64,000 nucleotides of DNA. It comes from CALHVX01 sp039198065. Its GTDB lineage: Bacteria; Pseudomonadota; Gammaproteobacteria; Pseudomonadales; Azotimanducaceae. The stretch is taken from assembly GCA_039198065.1 (NCBI GenBank), contig JBCCTU010000002.1, positions 1 to 64,000 on the forward strand, in the 5' to 3' direction. Position numbers and translations under genes: made by a program. Positions 15,689 through 23,800 of the stretch are shown one piece after another (within the stretch, counting starts at the first letter, position 1; each line of letters starts with the position of its first letter). The notes under the pieces were generated by a model. It was given only the letters and a program-made list of their open reading frames with translations. It had not been told where the DNA came from and made no database searches.

Positions 15689-17704
15689 CTACTCAAACTC
15701 GATGATCGCCTGATCCACCTGTAAACTCTCGCCAACCTCTGCCGCAACCTTCTCCACAACCCCATCCACCGCGGCGCGCAGTGAATTCTCCATCTTCATC
15801 GCCTCGACCACGGCCAGCTCTTCCCCAGCCTTAACCTCGTCCCCTTCCTTCACATTCAACCGCACGAGAACGCCCGGCATCGGTGACAGCAAAAACTTGG
15901 AAAGGTCCGGCGCAACCTTCTCCAACATAAACCCGTTGAGCTCCGCCGCCCTCGGCGTCACCACCAGCGCATTCGTCTGATTACCCCGATAGAACAGGCT
16001 GAATCCCGCACCGCTGGCATCGACCTGCACGATCTCCGGCTTGCCGTTGATCGTCGCGCGCACGAGTGGTTCGCCGGCGAGGGTTTCAGACCGCACGCGG
16101 TACACCTTGTCCTGGTGGGTGATGGCGTAGCCGTCTTCGTCGTGGGCGATGTAGACCGGATACTGCTGGCCATCGGCGATGACGACCCACTCGTTCGCCG
16201 GTTCGACCTTCGGCTTGTTCAGTCCTACGACCTGATTCGCCGGTGCGATTTCCGCGAGTCGTTCCTGGCGCTTGAAGTGCACGAGCGTCGCGATGGCGAC
16301 AGGGATCAGCTTGTCGGCGACGGGCACGTCCTTCGCGGAGAACCCGTCCGGGTATTCCTCGGCAATGAAGTTGGTCGTGAGCCGGCCTTCGCGGAAGCGC
16401 GGGTGCAGCAGTAGCGCGTTCAGGAAGCTGATGTTGTGGGCGACGCCGCGGATGTAGTAACCGTCGAGGGCGTCGGCCATCTCATCGATGGCGGCTTCCC
16501 GGGTGTCGCCGTAGGTCACGAGCTTAGCAATCATCGGGTCGTAGAACATGGAGACTTCGGAACCTTCGACGATGCCCGAGTCGACGCGTATCGTCGCCGT
16601 TTCCGCCGGCGGCTGGTAGTCAACGAGGCGTCCAATACTTGGCAGGAAGTTGCGCTGCGGGTCTTCCGCGTAGACGCGGGCTTCCATAGCCCAACCGGTG
16701 AGCGTGATGTCGCTCTGATCCATGGGTAGCGCCTGGCCTTCGGCGACGCGGATCATGAGCTCAACGAGGTCGAGGCCCGTGATGTACTCCGTGACCGGGT
16801 GCTCGACCTGCAGGCGCGTATTCATTTCCAGGAAGTAGAAGTTGCGGTTGGCGTCGACGATGAATTCCACCGTGCCCGCACTTTCGTAGCCGACGGCCTT
16901 GGCGAGGGCGACGGCCTGCTCACCCATTTCCTTGCGGGTCTTGTCGTCCAGGAACGGGGAGGGCGCTTCTTCGATCACCTTCTGGTGCCGACGCTGAATC
17001 GAGCATTCGCGCTCGCCTAAGTAGAGCGCTTTGCCGTAGCGGTCGGCAATGACCTGAATCTCGATGTGGCGCGGCTCTTCGATGAACTTTTCGGCGAAGA
17101 CGCGGGTGTCACCGAAGCTCGATGCCGCTTCGTTCGTGGCTTGCTCGAAGCCCGTACGGCAGTCGTCGTCGTTCCAGACCACGCGCATGCCCTTGCCGCC
17201 ACCACCGGCGCTGGCCTTTAGCATGACGGGGTAGCCGATGCTGTTGGCGATGCTGACGGCTTCATCGGCGTCTTTGATCGTTTCCGTGTGGCCGGGCACG
17301 GTGCTGACGCCGGCGTCTTTGGCGAACAGCTTTGAGGTGATCTTGTCGCCCATGAGCTCGATCGCTTTCGGGCCCGGGCCAATGAAGACGATGCCTTCGG
17401 CGTCGAGGGCTTCGCGGAACTTGTTATTTTCCGACAGGAACCCGTAGCCGGGGTGCACGGCCTCGGCGCCGGTCTGCTTGCAGGCCGCGATGATCTTGTC
17501 GATGCGCAGGTAGCTCTCAGCGCTCTGGCTCGGGCCGATGTGCACGGCTTCGTCGGCCATGCGCATGTGCAGGGCGCCGTCGTCGGCATCGGAGTAGACG
17601 GCGACGGTTTCGATGCCGAGTTTGCGGGCGGTTTTGATTACCCGGCAGGCGATCTCACCGCGGTTGGCAATCAGGATCTTCTTGAAGTGCTTGGTGGTTT
17701 GCAT
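15689..17704 (-). CDS. pccA: Propionyl-CoA carboxylase alpha subunit (biotin carboxylase + BCCP)
   Basis: 671 residues. The biotin carboxylase part (1-450) opens with KILIANRGEIACRVIKTARKLGI, has the ATP-grasp glycine loop KASAGGGGKGMRVV and EMNTRLQVEHPVTE. A linker/BT domain follows, and a C-terminal biotinyl domain carries the biotin lysine K637 in EAMKMEN. It carboxylates its own biotin with bicarbonate and ATP; PccB transfers the carboxyl to propionyl-CoA, giving methylmalonyl-CoA. It lies 55 bp after pccB on the same strand. The BT domain argues for the propionyl/acyl-CoA type rather than AccC. Confidence 0.88.
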   Translation of the reverse strand: MQTTKHFKKILIANRGEIACRVIKTARKLGIETVAVYSDADDGALHMRMADEAVHIGPSQSAESYLRIDKIIAACKQTGAEAVHPGYGFLSENNKFREALDAEGIVFIGPGPKAIELMGDKITSKLFAKDAGVSTVPGHTETIKDADEAVSIANSIGYPVMLKASAGGGGKGMRVVWNDDDCRTGFEQATNEAASSFGDTRVFAEKFIEEPRHIEIQVIADRYGKALYLGERECSIQRRHQKVIEEAPSPFLDDKTRKEMGEQAVALAKAVGYESAGTVEFIVDANRNFYFLEMNTRLQVEHPVTEYITGLDLVELMIRVAEGQALPMDQSDITLTGWAMEARVYAEDPQRNFLPSIGRLVDYQPPAETATIRVDSGIVEGSEVSMFYDPMIAKLVTYGDTREAAIDEMADALDGYYIRGVAHNISFLNALLLHPRFREGRLTTNFIAEEYPDGFSAKDVPVADKLIPVAIATLVHFKRQERLAEIAPANQVVGLNKPKVEPANEWVVIADGQQYPVYIAHDEDGYAITHQDKVYRVRSETLAGEPLVRATINGKPEIVQVDASGAGFSLFYRGNQTNALVVTPRAAELNGFMLEKVAPDLSKFLLSPMPGVLVRLNVKEGDEVKAGEELAVVEAMKMENSLRAAVDGVVEKVAAEVGESLQVDQAIIEFE

Positions 17705-17759
17705 GAATTCGGTTCTCAGCGCGTAAGGATCGGCGGGTGGTGGTCTGTCCGGTCGAGCC

Positions 17760-19304
17760 TTACAGAGGAATGTTCCCGTGTTTGCGCCAGGGGTTTTCGA
17801 GCTGCTTGTTCTTCAGCATCGCGAAGGAGCGCGCGATGTGCTGCCGGGACTCCGACGGATTGATCACGTCGTCGATGTAGCCGCGGGTGGCGGCGACAAA
17901 CGGGTTGGCGAACTTCGCCTGATATTCGTCGGTGCGTTCCTGGATCTTCTCCGGGTCACCCATCTCCTTGCGGAAAATGATTTCAACCGCACCCTTGGCG
18001 CCCATGACGGCGATCTCGGCGCTCGGCCAGGCGTAGTTGACGTCCCCGCGCAGGTGCTTCGACGCCATGACGTCGTAGGCGCCGCCGTAGGCCTTGCGGG
18101 TAATGAGCGTGACCTTTGGCACCGTGCACTCGGCGTAGGCGTAGAGCAGCTTGGCGCCGTGGGTGATGATGCCGCCGTACTCTTGGTCCGTGCCGGGCAT
18201 GAAGCCGGGAACGTCGACCAGGGTCAGGATCGGAATGTTGAAGGCGTCGCAGAAGCGCACGAAGCGGGCGCCTTTCTTACTCGAGTTAATGTCGAGGCAG
18301 CCGGCCAGCACCATGGGCTGGTTGGCGACGACGCCGACGGTTTCGCCGTCGACGCGGATGAAGCCGATGACGATGTTCTGCGCGTACTCCGGCTGCAGTT
18401 CGAAGAAATCGCCTTCGTCGGCAATCTTGCGAATTGCTTCTTTGATGTCGTAGGGCTTGGCCGCGTCCGGTGGCACGAGCGTTTCCAGCGACGGTTCGAG
18501 GCGATCGATGGGGTCTTCCGTCGGCAGCGTCGGCGGCCGTTCCTTATTGTTGCTCGGTACGTATTCAAAGAAGCGGCGTGTGGTCAGCAGGGCTTCGACG
18601 TCGTTGTCCAAGCCCAGGTCCGCCACACCGCTCTTGCGGTTGTGCACGCTGGCGCCGCCGAGGTCTTCCGGCGTGACTTCTTCCGCCGTCACCGTCTTCA
18701 CCACGTCGGGACCGGTTACGAACATATAAGACGAGTCGCGCACCATAAAGATGAAGTCGGTCATGGCCGGTGAGTAGACGGCGCCGCCGGCGCAGGGGCC
18801 CATGATGAGGCTGATCTGCGGAATCACGCCGGATGCCAGGACGTTGCGCTGGAAGATTTCGGCGTAGCCGCCGAGGGACGCGACGCCTTCCTGAATCCGG
18901 GCACCGCCGGAGTCGTTGAGACCGATGAACGGCGCGCCGACCTTCATCGCCTGATCCATGACTTTGCATATCTTCTCGGCGTGCGCTTCGGAGAGCCCGC
19001 CGCCGAAGACCGTGAAATCGTGGGCGAACACGAATACCAGGCGACCGTTGATGGTGCCGTGGCCCGTGACCACGCCGTCGCCGGGGATTTTGCTGTCGGC
19101 CATGCCGAAGTCGGTAGCCCGGTGCTCGACCAGGGTGTCCCACTCTTCGAAGCTGCCGTCGTCGAGGAGCAGCTCGAGCCGTTCGCGGGCCGTCAGCTTG
19201 CCTTTGGCGTGCTGGGCTTCGATACGCCGTTCGCCGCCGCCCAGGCGGGCGGCTTCGCGGCGGCGTTCGAGTTCCGCTTTAACGTCGTGGGCGGTGGTCA
19301 CCAT
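17760..19304 (-). CDS. pccB: Propionyl-CoA carboxylase beta subunit (carboxyltransferase)
   Basis: 514 residues, typical of PccB. The N-terminal crotonase-like half has GKLTARERLELLLDDGSF, FAHDFTVFGGGLSEAHA and NDSGGARIQEGVASLGGY. The C-terminal half has VDVPGFMPGTDQEYGGIITH and ITRKAYGGAYDVM, including the acyl-CoA oxyanion glycines. It moves carboxyl from biotin on PccA to propionyl-CoA. A 13-bp tandem repeat sits in its leader (19316-19340). The enzyme would consume propionyl-CoA from valine breakdown, whose genes lie at 39796-42675. Confidence 0.9.
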   Translation of the reverse strand: MVTTAHDVKAELERRREAARLGGGERRIEAQHAKGKLTARERLELLLDDGSFEEWDTLVEHRATDFGMADSKIPGDGVVTGHGTINGRLVFVFAHDFTVFGGGLSEAHAEKICKVMDQAMKVGAPFIGLNDSGGARIQEGVASLGGYAEIFQRNVLASGVIPQISLIMGPCAGGAVYSPAMTDFIFMVRDSSYMFVTGPDVVKTVTAEEVTPEDLGGASVHNRKSGVADLGLDNDVEALLTTRRFFEYVPSNNKERPPTLPTEDPIDRLEPSLETLVPPDAAKPYDIKEAIRKIADEGDFFELQPEYAQNIVIGFIRVDGETVGVVANQPMVLAGCLDINSSKKGARFVRFCDAFNIPILTLVDVPGFMPGTDQEYGGIITHGAKLLYAYAECTVPKVTLITRKAYGGAYDVMASKHLRGDVNYAWPSAEIAVMGAKGAVEIIFRKEMGDPEKIQERTDEYQAKFANPFVAATRGYIDDVINPSESRQHIARSFAMLKNKQLENPWRKHGNIPL

Positions 19305-19315
19305 GGGCGTTCCTT

Positions 19316-19340
19316 GGTTCTTTAACTAGGTTCTTTAACT
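19316..19340. repeat. 13-bp tandem repeat in the pccB leader
   Basis: GGTTCTTTAACT occurs at 19316-19327 and again at 19329-19340, 12 to 37 bp upstream of the pccB start. It is one of several short dimeric duplications in the intergenic DNA of this window. Confidence 0.8.
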
Positions 19341-19480
19341 TCGATCTGTGTTCGTTGCGTGGCTGGTTCGGGCGGCGGCGTAGTTCGAGTTATATGAGCC
19401 AGCGTTTTTAGCGCCGGCAACAATATCGCAGGTCAAACACGGCCGGATAGTCTCGCGCGCAGACGGATCCGATACCAACA

Positions 19481-20101
19481 TCAGCGCGCCGCGGCATTCG
19501 CGGGTGCGTTCGTTTCCGCGCCGTCTGCTGGGCTGTCTTTTGCGCTGTCCGGCGTCGACACCGTGCGCCGTTTCCACTTCAGCACTGCCGAGCGGGTCGG
19601 GAAGATGCCGGTTTTTCGATCTTCGAAGTAGTGGCGCAGCGTTTGGGTGACGACGGGAAACGCAAGATCGTTCCAGGGGATGTCGGCTTCGTCGTAGAGG
19701 CCGACTTCGAGGGACTCGGGCCCGGCACCGAACTGCGTGCCCACGAGCGTGCCGCGGTAAAACATGTAGACCTGGGAGATGTAGGGCAGGCTGAAGACCG
19801 TGTAGAGGCCGTGGATGTCGACCTTGGCGAGCGCTTCTTCCCAGGTTTCCCGGGCGGCGCCGTCTTCGGCTGACTCGCCGTTTTCCATGAAGCCCGCGGG
19901 GAGGGTCCAGTAGCCCTTGCGGGGTTCAATGGCGCGCTTGCAGAGCAGCACCTGTTCCCCGGCGGTAACCAGGCAGCCGGCAACGATCTTCGGGTTCACG
20001 TAGTGAATGGTGTGGCAGGCAGGGCACACGTACCGTTCACGGTTGTCGCCCTCGGGGATCTTCAGTTCAACGGCGGTGCCGCAGTTTGAGCAGAATTTCA
20101 T
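19481..20101 (-). CDS. Zinc-ribbon NUDIX hydrolase
   Basis: 206 residues. The N-terminal zinc ribbon has FCSNCG and VCPACH cysteine pairs. The NUDIX box GFMENGESAEDGAARETWEE keeps the catalytic R-E-x2-E-E set, although the glycine after it is replaced (EEALA), as is common in this subgroup. The C-terminal 30 residues are Ala/Ser-rich. Related proteins hydrolyse nucleoside diphosphate derivatives such as NADH or ADP-ribose; the substrate here is not determined. It stands alone between pccB and the DUF3135 gene, all on the minus strand. Confidence 0.85.
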   Translation of the reverse strand: MKFCSNCGTAVELKIPEGDNRERYVCPACHTIHYVNPKIVAGCLVTAGEQVLLCKRAIEPRKGYWTLPAGFMENGESAEDGAARETWEEALAKVDIHGLYTVFSLPYISQVYMFYRGTLVGTQFGAGPESLEVGLYDEADIPWNDLAFPVVTQTLRHYFEDRKTGIFPTRSAVLKWKRRTVSTPDSAKDSPADGAETNAPANAAAR

Positions 20102-20221
20102 AGCGGCGAGAAGCGTCCCGGAAACAAGGCCCTATTATCGCAGCGGGCCCTGTGGCGCCCGGATCAATTTCAGGTGATTCCGGGCTGACCCGAGTAAGCC
20201 AAGCGCGTGCTCGCGAGCCGT

Positions 20222-20671
20222 TTAGAAGTCGAGATCGTCTGAATCGGCCTCGGCGGCATAGGCTCGGGTAAACGGCAGGATCTTCGCGCCGCTCGCCGGC
20301 GTGGCTGCTGATCCGGCAGCGACTGGGCCTCGAACATCCTCGGAGGTTCGGTCGCTCCGTGCTTCTGCCCGCGCTTCGGCCAGCGGCTCGATGCTTTCTT
20401 CAAGCGGCGTGATGAGTGAGCGGTGCAGATCGGCAAGCGACTGACACATCATCTCGGAAATCTTGATTGTCGCAGCGAGCGGCGACGCCGCGCGTCGACG
20501 TTCCATGTCGACCTTAAACTGCAGTCCTTCGAGACGACGCCGCTGCTCGTCGGAGCTTGCTGATCCAATGACTTCGTTAATAAGCGTTTGGCGCAGCGTT
20601 TCGAGCTGTTGCGGTTCATTACGCGCAAGATCAACCAGCTCGTCGAATTCCGGCAGACGTGTCGTCATCAT
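20222..20671 (-). CDS. DUF3135-family protein
   Basis: 149 residues. The N-terminal 85 residues carry the DUF3135 pattern: LPEFDELVDLARNEPQQLE, then LRQTLINEVI, GLQFKVDMERRRAASPL and ISEMMCQSL. The rest is charged and probably unstructured, ending in acidic DSDDLDF. The family is small, cytoplasmic, confined mainly to gammaproteobacteria and of unknown function. There is no signal peptide or membrane segment. Start ATG 20671 has a possible second ATG one codon on. Confidence 0.7.
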   Translation of the reverse strand: MMTTRLPEFDELVDLARNEPQQLETLRQTLINEVIGSASSDEQRRRLEGLQFKVDMERRRAASPLAATIKISEMMCQSLADLHRSLITPLEESIEPLAEARAEARSDRTSEDVRGPVAAGSAATPASGAKILPFTRAYAAEADSDDLDF

Positions 20672-21070
20672 TCCCCCTGTGTCCGGTCTCGCTGTCGAAT
20701 GAACTCCGCGCCACCGTTCGTGCGGTGACGATCGTGAGCAGCATTCGATGGCCCGAGGCAGTGCGTGTTGGCCGCTTCCTGAGGACGCGATCCACTCTCC
20801 AAAACTGCCGGTAGTCGCTGTTGTTATCCTTTTATGCGACGACTCAGGCTGCGCGAGCTTTCGACGTACTATGCGCGTGGCGTACGGCGCTTAATACGTC
20901 GGCGGTGTAATTAACTTGTGAGCTGCCCGCCTGGCAAGGGGATGGGCAAATACGTTGGTAAACCTGCTGCAAATAACTGCGTTTTCGTCGGTTTGTGGCC
21001 ACATTGAGCACCACGCACGTTGGGCCTGTGCGGTGCAAAAAAATCGATAAAGGGAAGGGGAGAACGCATC
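20672..21070. other. Divergent intergenic region
   Basis: About 400 bp between the DUF3135 gene and the gamma-carbonic anhydrase gene, which point away from each other. It must hold both promoters. No gene, RNA or clear operator was recognised. The AT-richer block at 20896-20990 is the most promoter-like part. Confidence 0.4.
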
Positions 21071-21616
21071 GTGCTGTACCAGTTGGATGATCGCCGCGTA
21101 ACCGCCGAAGGCGCCTACTTCGTGGCCGACTCGGCCGTCGTTCTCGGCAACGTGGTGTTGCGCGAGGGTGCGACCGTGTGGTTCAACGCGGTGCTGCGCG
21201 GCGACGCCGATACGATCACCGTGGGCCGTCATTCCAACGTGCAGGACGGATCGGTGCTGCATACCGATCCCGGCTTTCCGCTCACCCTTGGGGAGAGTGT
21301 GACGATCGGTCACAAGGTGATGCTGCACGGCTGCACCATTGGGGACAACACGCTGGTTGGCATCAACGCGGTGGTCTTGAATGGTGCCAAGATTGGCAAG
21401 AACTGTTTGATCGGCGCCAACGCGTTGATCACCGAAGGCAAAGAGATTCCGGACAACTCCATGGTTGTCGGCTCACCGGGCAAAATCATTCGCACCCTCG
21501 ACGACAACGCCGTTGCCGGCCTTAAGGCATCGGCTGCGCACTACGTGCAGAACGGTCAGCGCTTCGCCGCTGGGCTTACGGCCCAGGACGCTGCCGATCC
21601 CTTAGACCCAAGCTAA
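21071..21616 (+). CDS. Gamma-class carbonic anhydrase family protein (left-handed beta helix)
   Basis: 181 residues from GTG 21071, placed after the strong ribosome site GGGAAGGGGA. The longer ORF from 21020 has no such site. Hexapeptide repeats build a left-handed beta helix: SAVVLGNVVLREGATVWFNAV, RHSNVQDGSVLHTD, GHKVMLHGCTIGDNTLVGIN. The three metal-ligand histidines are in GRHSN/VLHTD and GHKVMLHG. It belongs to the YrdA/CaiE-like branch; many members bind zinc but show little anhydrase activity. Cytoplasmic, single gene. Confidence 0.88.
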   Translation: MLYQLDDRRVTAEGAYFVADSAVVLGNVVLREGATVWFNAVLRGDADTITVGRHSNVQDGSVLHTDPGFPLTLGESVTIGHKVMLHGCTIGDNTLVGINAVVLNGAKIGKNCLIGANALITEGKEIPDNSMVVGSPGKIIRTLDDNAVAGLKASAAHYVQNGQRFAAGLTAQDAADPLDPS

Positions 21617-21701
21617 GGCTGGTCGCTTCACCGGTGTTCATTTCCCGGTGTTCTTTACCGGGCGCTCTCTTTCCGGCGCTGGGGACTCCCTATGCCTTGT
21701 C

Positions 21702-21720
21702 AGAGCCGCCTTCGGGCTCT
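21702..21720 (+). terminator. Hairpin after the carbonic anhydrase gene
   Basis: AGAGCC and GGCTCT pair at 21702-21707/21715-21720. There is no T-run, so it may be a weak terminator or part of the leuA leader structure. Confidence 0.35.
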
Positions 21721-21731
21721 AGGCTTACCGC

Positions 21732-21833
21732 ATGTTTGTCGCTCCGCACATCGCAGACCGTTCCGCGCCGTTCCTCGCGTTGCTCGGTGGTCTGCTGTGC
21801 CTGCTGGCCCTCCTGCCGGAGCGCCCGGCATAA
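21732..21833 (+). CDS. leuL: Leucine-rich leader peptide of leuA
   Basis: A 33-codon frame from ATG 21732 to TAA 21831. Residues 15-28 contain nine leucines (pattern L-A-LL-GG-LL-C-LL-A-LL), codons 21774-21815. It lies 140 bp upstream of leuA on the same strand and is followed by a terminator hairpin, the standard layout of a leucine attenuator. Ribosome stalling at these codons when Leu-tRNA is scarce would let transcription go on into leuA. Upstream spacing is AC-rich with no strong ribosome site (AGGCTTACCGC). Found by reading the sequence; not confirmed by homologues. Confidence 0.7.
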   Translation: MFVAPHIADRSAPFLALLGGLLCLLALLPERPA

Positions 21834-21852
21834 TCCTCCCCCACCAGGGCTA

Positions 21853-21920
21853 ACGCCCACCCAAACGAACCCAGACGCCCCACCAGCGAGATCCGCTGAG
21901 GTGGGCGTAACTTAGTTTTT
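21853..21920 (+). promoter_or_regulatory. leuA attenuator with competing stems
   Basis: The terminator stem pairs 21875-21888 (ACGCCCCACCAGCG) with 21894-21908 (CGCTGAGGTGGGCGT), followed by TTTTT at 21916-21920. An upstream copy, ACGCCCACC at 21853-21861, is perfectly complementary to GGTGGGCGT at 21900-21908. It could replace the terminator stem. The pair of alternatives directly after a leucine-rich peptide points to transcription attenuation. Confidence 0.65.
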
Positions 21921-21972
21921 CCGCACCCCCTCGAGATCCCGACTGGGTGCCCAGACACGACCGAGGTGTCCC

Positions 21973-23694
21973 ATGGCCGAGCAACCCGCTGGCTCACAAC
22001 CGATCGCCCCGCAGCGCCGCCGAGGCCGCGCGCCGAACGCGATGCCTTTCGACAAGTACAAAGCCTTTTCCCCGATCGACCTGCCCGATCGCACCTGGCC
22101 CGCCCAGCGGCTCATCGAGGCGCCGCGCTGGTGCTCGGTGGATCTGCGCGACGGCAATCAGGCGCTCATTGACCCGATGAACCCGGCGGAGAAGCTCCGC
22201 ATGTGGAACCTGTTGCTCGAGATCGGTTTTGCCGAGATCGAGGTCGGGTTCCCGGCGGCGTCGCAGCCGGATTTCGACTTCATCCGCACGATTATCAATG
22301 AGGGCCTCATTCCCGATGGGGTGGCCATCCAGGTGCTGTGTCAGGCCCGACCCGAGCTGATCAGCCGCACCGTGGAAGCGCTCGAAGGCGCGCCGGACGT
22401 GATCTTCCACCTCTACAACTCCACTTCGACGCTGCAGCGGAAAGTGGTGTTCAACATGGATGAGAAGGGCATCATCCAGCTCGCCGTCGACGGAACGAAA
22501 ATGGTGCGCGACGAGCTCTCCAAGCTCGACTCACACTACACGCTCGAGTATTCGCCGGAGTCTTTTACCGGCACAGAATTGCCCTTTGCTGTGGAGATTT
22601 GCGAAGCGGTGCGTGCCGAGTGGGGGGCGACGGCAGAAAACCCGATGATCATCAATTTGCCGGCCACGGTCGAGATGTCGACGCCGAACATCTACGCCGA
22701 CCAGGTCGAGTGGTTCTGCCGCAACTTCCCGAAGCGGGACCACATTGTTGTCAGCCTGCACACACACAACGACCGCGGGACGGGCGTTGCTGCAACGGAG
22801 CTGGGCTTGATGGCGGGCGCCGAGCGGGTCGAAGGCACGCTGTTTGGCAACGGCGAGCGCACGGGTAACTGCGACATCGTCACTACCGCTATGAATTTCT
22901 TCAGCCAGGGCGTGGATCCGGAGCTCGACTTGCGCGACATGCCGCGGATCCGCGAAATCGTTGAGGGCGTTAACAAGCTTCCGGTTGCGGAACGCCACCC
23001 CTACGCCGGCGATCTCGTCTTTACCGCGTTTTCCGGCTCGCACCAGGACGCCATACGCAAGGGAATGGCACAGGTGGATCGGGATCGGTGGGAAGTCCCG
23101 TACCTTCCCATCGACCCGGCGGATGTGGGGTCGTCGTATAAGGAAGCGGTCCGGGTCAACAGCCAGTCCGGCAAAGGCGGCGTGGGCTTCATCCTCGAGG
23201 AGATCTACGGCATCTCGCCGCCGCGCGCGATGCTGGTGGAGTTCTCGAAGACCGTGCAGCAGCTCACGGAGCAGCTCGATCGGGAGATCAAGAACGACGA
23301 GATCTTCCAGGCCTTCATCGACGAGTATCAGATCGAAGGCGGTCCCTTTGTGCTGAAGGAGTACGACCTGCTGCAGGGGCGCGACGCCAACCAGAAGATC
23401 GTCGCTCAGCTTGAGGCGAACGATCAGATGGTGAACGTCATCGGCGAGGGCAGCGGCCCCATCGAAGCGTTCGTTAACGGCCTGGTGCAGGCGCTGAATG
23501 AGCCGCTCAACATCGTCGAGTATCGGGAACAGTCGCTCGACTCCGGCAGCGATGCGAAGGCCATGTGCCTGCTAGCTATCGATGACAAAACCCACGGGCC
23601 CTGCTACGGCATTGGGCTGTCGCGCAACACGGTGACGGCGTCGCTGGTGGCGATTGTGTCTGCCATGAATCGGCGCTGGAAGCGCGCCAGCTAG
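21973..23694 (+). CDS. leuA: 2-isopropylmalate synthase
   Basis: 573 residues, the longer LeuA class. The TIM-barrel HMGL domain starts at APRWCSVDLRDGNQALIDPM with metal-binding aspartate, then HTHNDRGTGVAATELGLMAG and EGTLFGNGERTGNCD. The C-terminal regulatory domain (GEGSGPIEAFVNGL, SDAKAMCLLAID) is the leucine-binding dimer domain. It condenses acetyl-CoA with 2-oxoisovalerate, the first committed step to leucine. The first 23 residues are poorly conserved, so the true start could be the ATG at 22042 (MPFDKYKAF). Transcription is likely attenuated by leucine supply through the leader at 21732-21920. Confidence 0.92.
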   Translation: MAEQPAGSQPIAPQRRRGRAPNAMPFDKYKAFSPIDLPDRTWPAQRLIEAPRWCSVDLRDGNQALIDPMNPAEKLRMWNLLLEIGFAEIEVGFPAASQPDFDFIRTIINEGLIPDGVAIQVLCQARPELISRTVEALEGAPDVIFHLYNSTSTLQRKVVFNMDEKGIIQLAVDGTKMVRDELSKLDSHYTLEYSPESFTGTELPFAVEICEAVRAEWGATAENPMIINLPATVEMSTPNIYADQVEWFCRNFPKRDHIVVSLHTHNDRGTGVAATELGLMAGAERVEGTLFGNGERTGNCDIVTTAMNFFSQGVDPELDLRDMPRIREIVEGVNKLPVAERHPYAGDLVFTAFSGSHQDAIRKGMAQVDRDRWEVPYLPIDPADVGSSYKEAVRVNSQSGKGGVGFILEEIYGISPPRAMLVEFSKTVQQLTEQLDREIKNDEIFQAFIDEYQIEGGPFVLKEYDLLQGRDANQKIVAQLEANDQMVNVIGEGSGPIEAFVNGLVQALNEPLNIVEYREQSLDSGSDAKAMCLLAIDDKTHGPCYGIGLSRNTVTASLVAIVSAMNRRWKRAS

Positions 23695-23710
23695 GCAACG
23701 CGTCTGCGTG

Positions 23711-23733
23711 CCCATCCCCGGCTGAGGGGTGGG
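23711..23733 (+). terminator. Hairpin after leuA
   Basis: CCCATCCCC and GGGGTGGG pair across GGCTGA with one bulge, 17 bp after the leuA stop. No T-run follows, so termination strength is doubtful. Confidence 0.35.
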
Positions 23734-23800
23734 TATAGACCCCGCGCGCGAGGCGACAGCGTCGGCAGTTTTCTGCTGTGAGCGCTGCTAGGGTGGCGCG

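Noticed and set aside
15689..20101. Long Ala/Arg-rich ORFs on the strand opposite pccA, pccB and the NUDIX gene
   Set aside because: Typical antisense shadows of GC-rich genes, without family motifs or ribosome sites.
21634..21915. 93-residue ORF before leuA
   Set aside because: It overlaps the leucine leader in another frame and the terminator hairpin, and has low-complexity composition.
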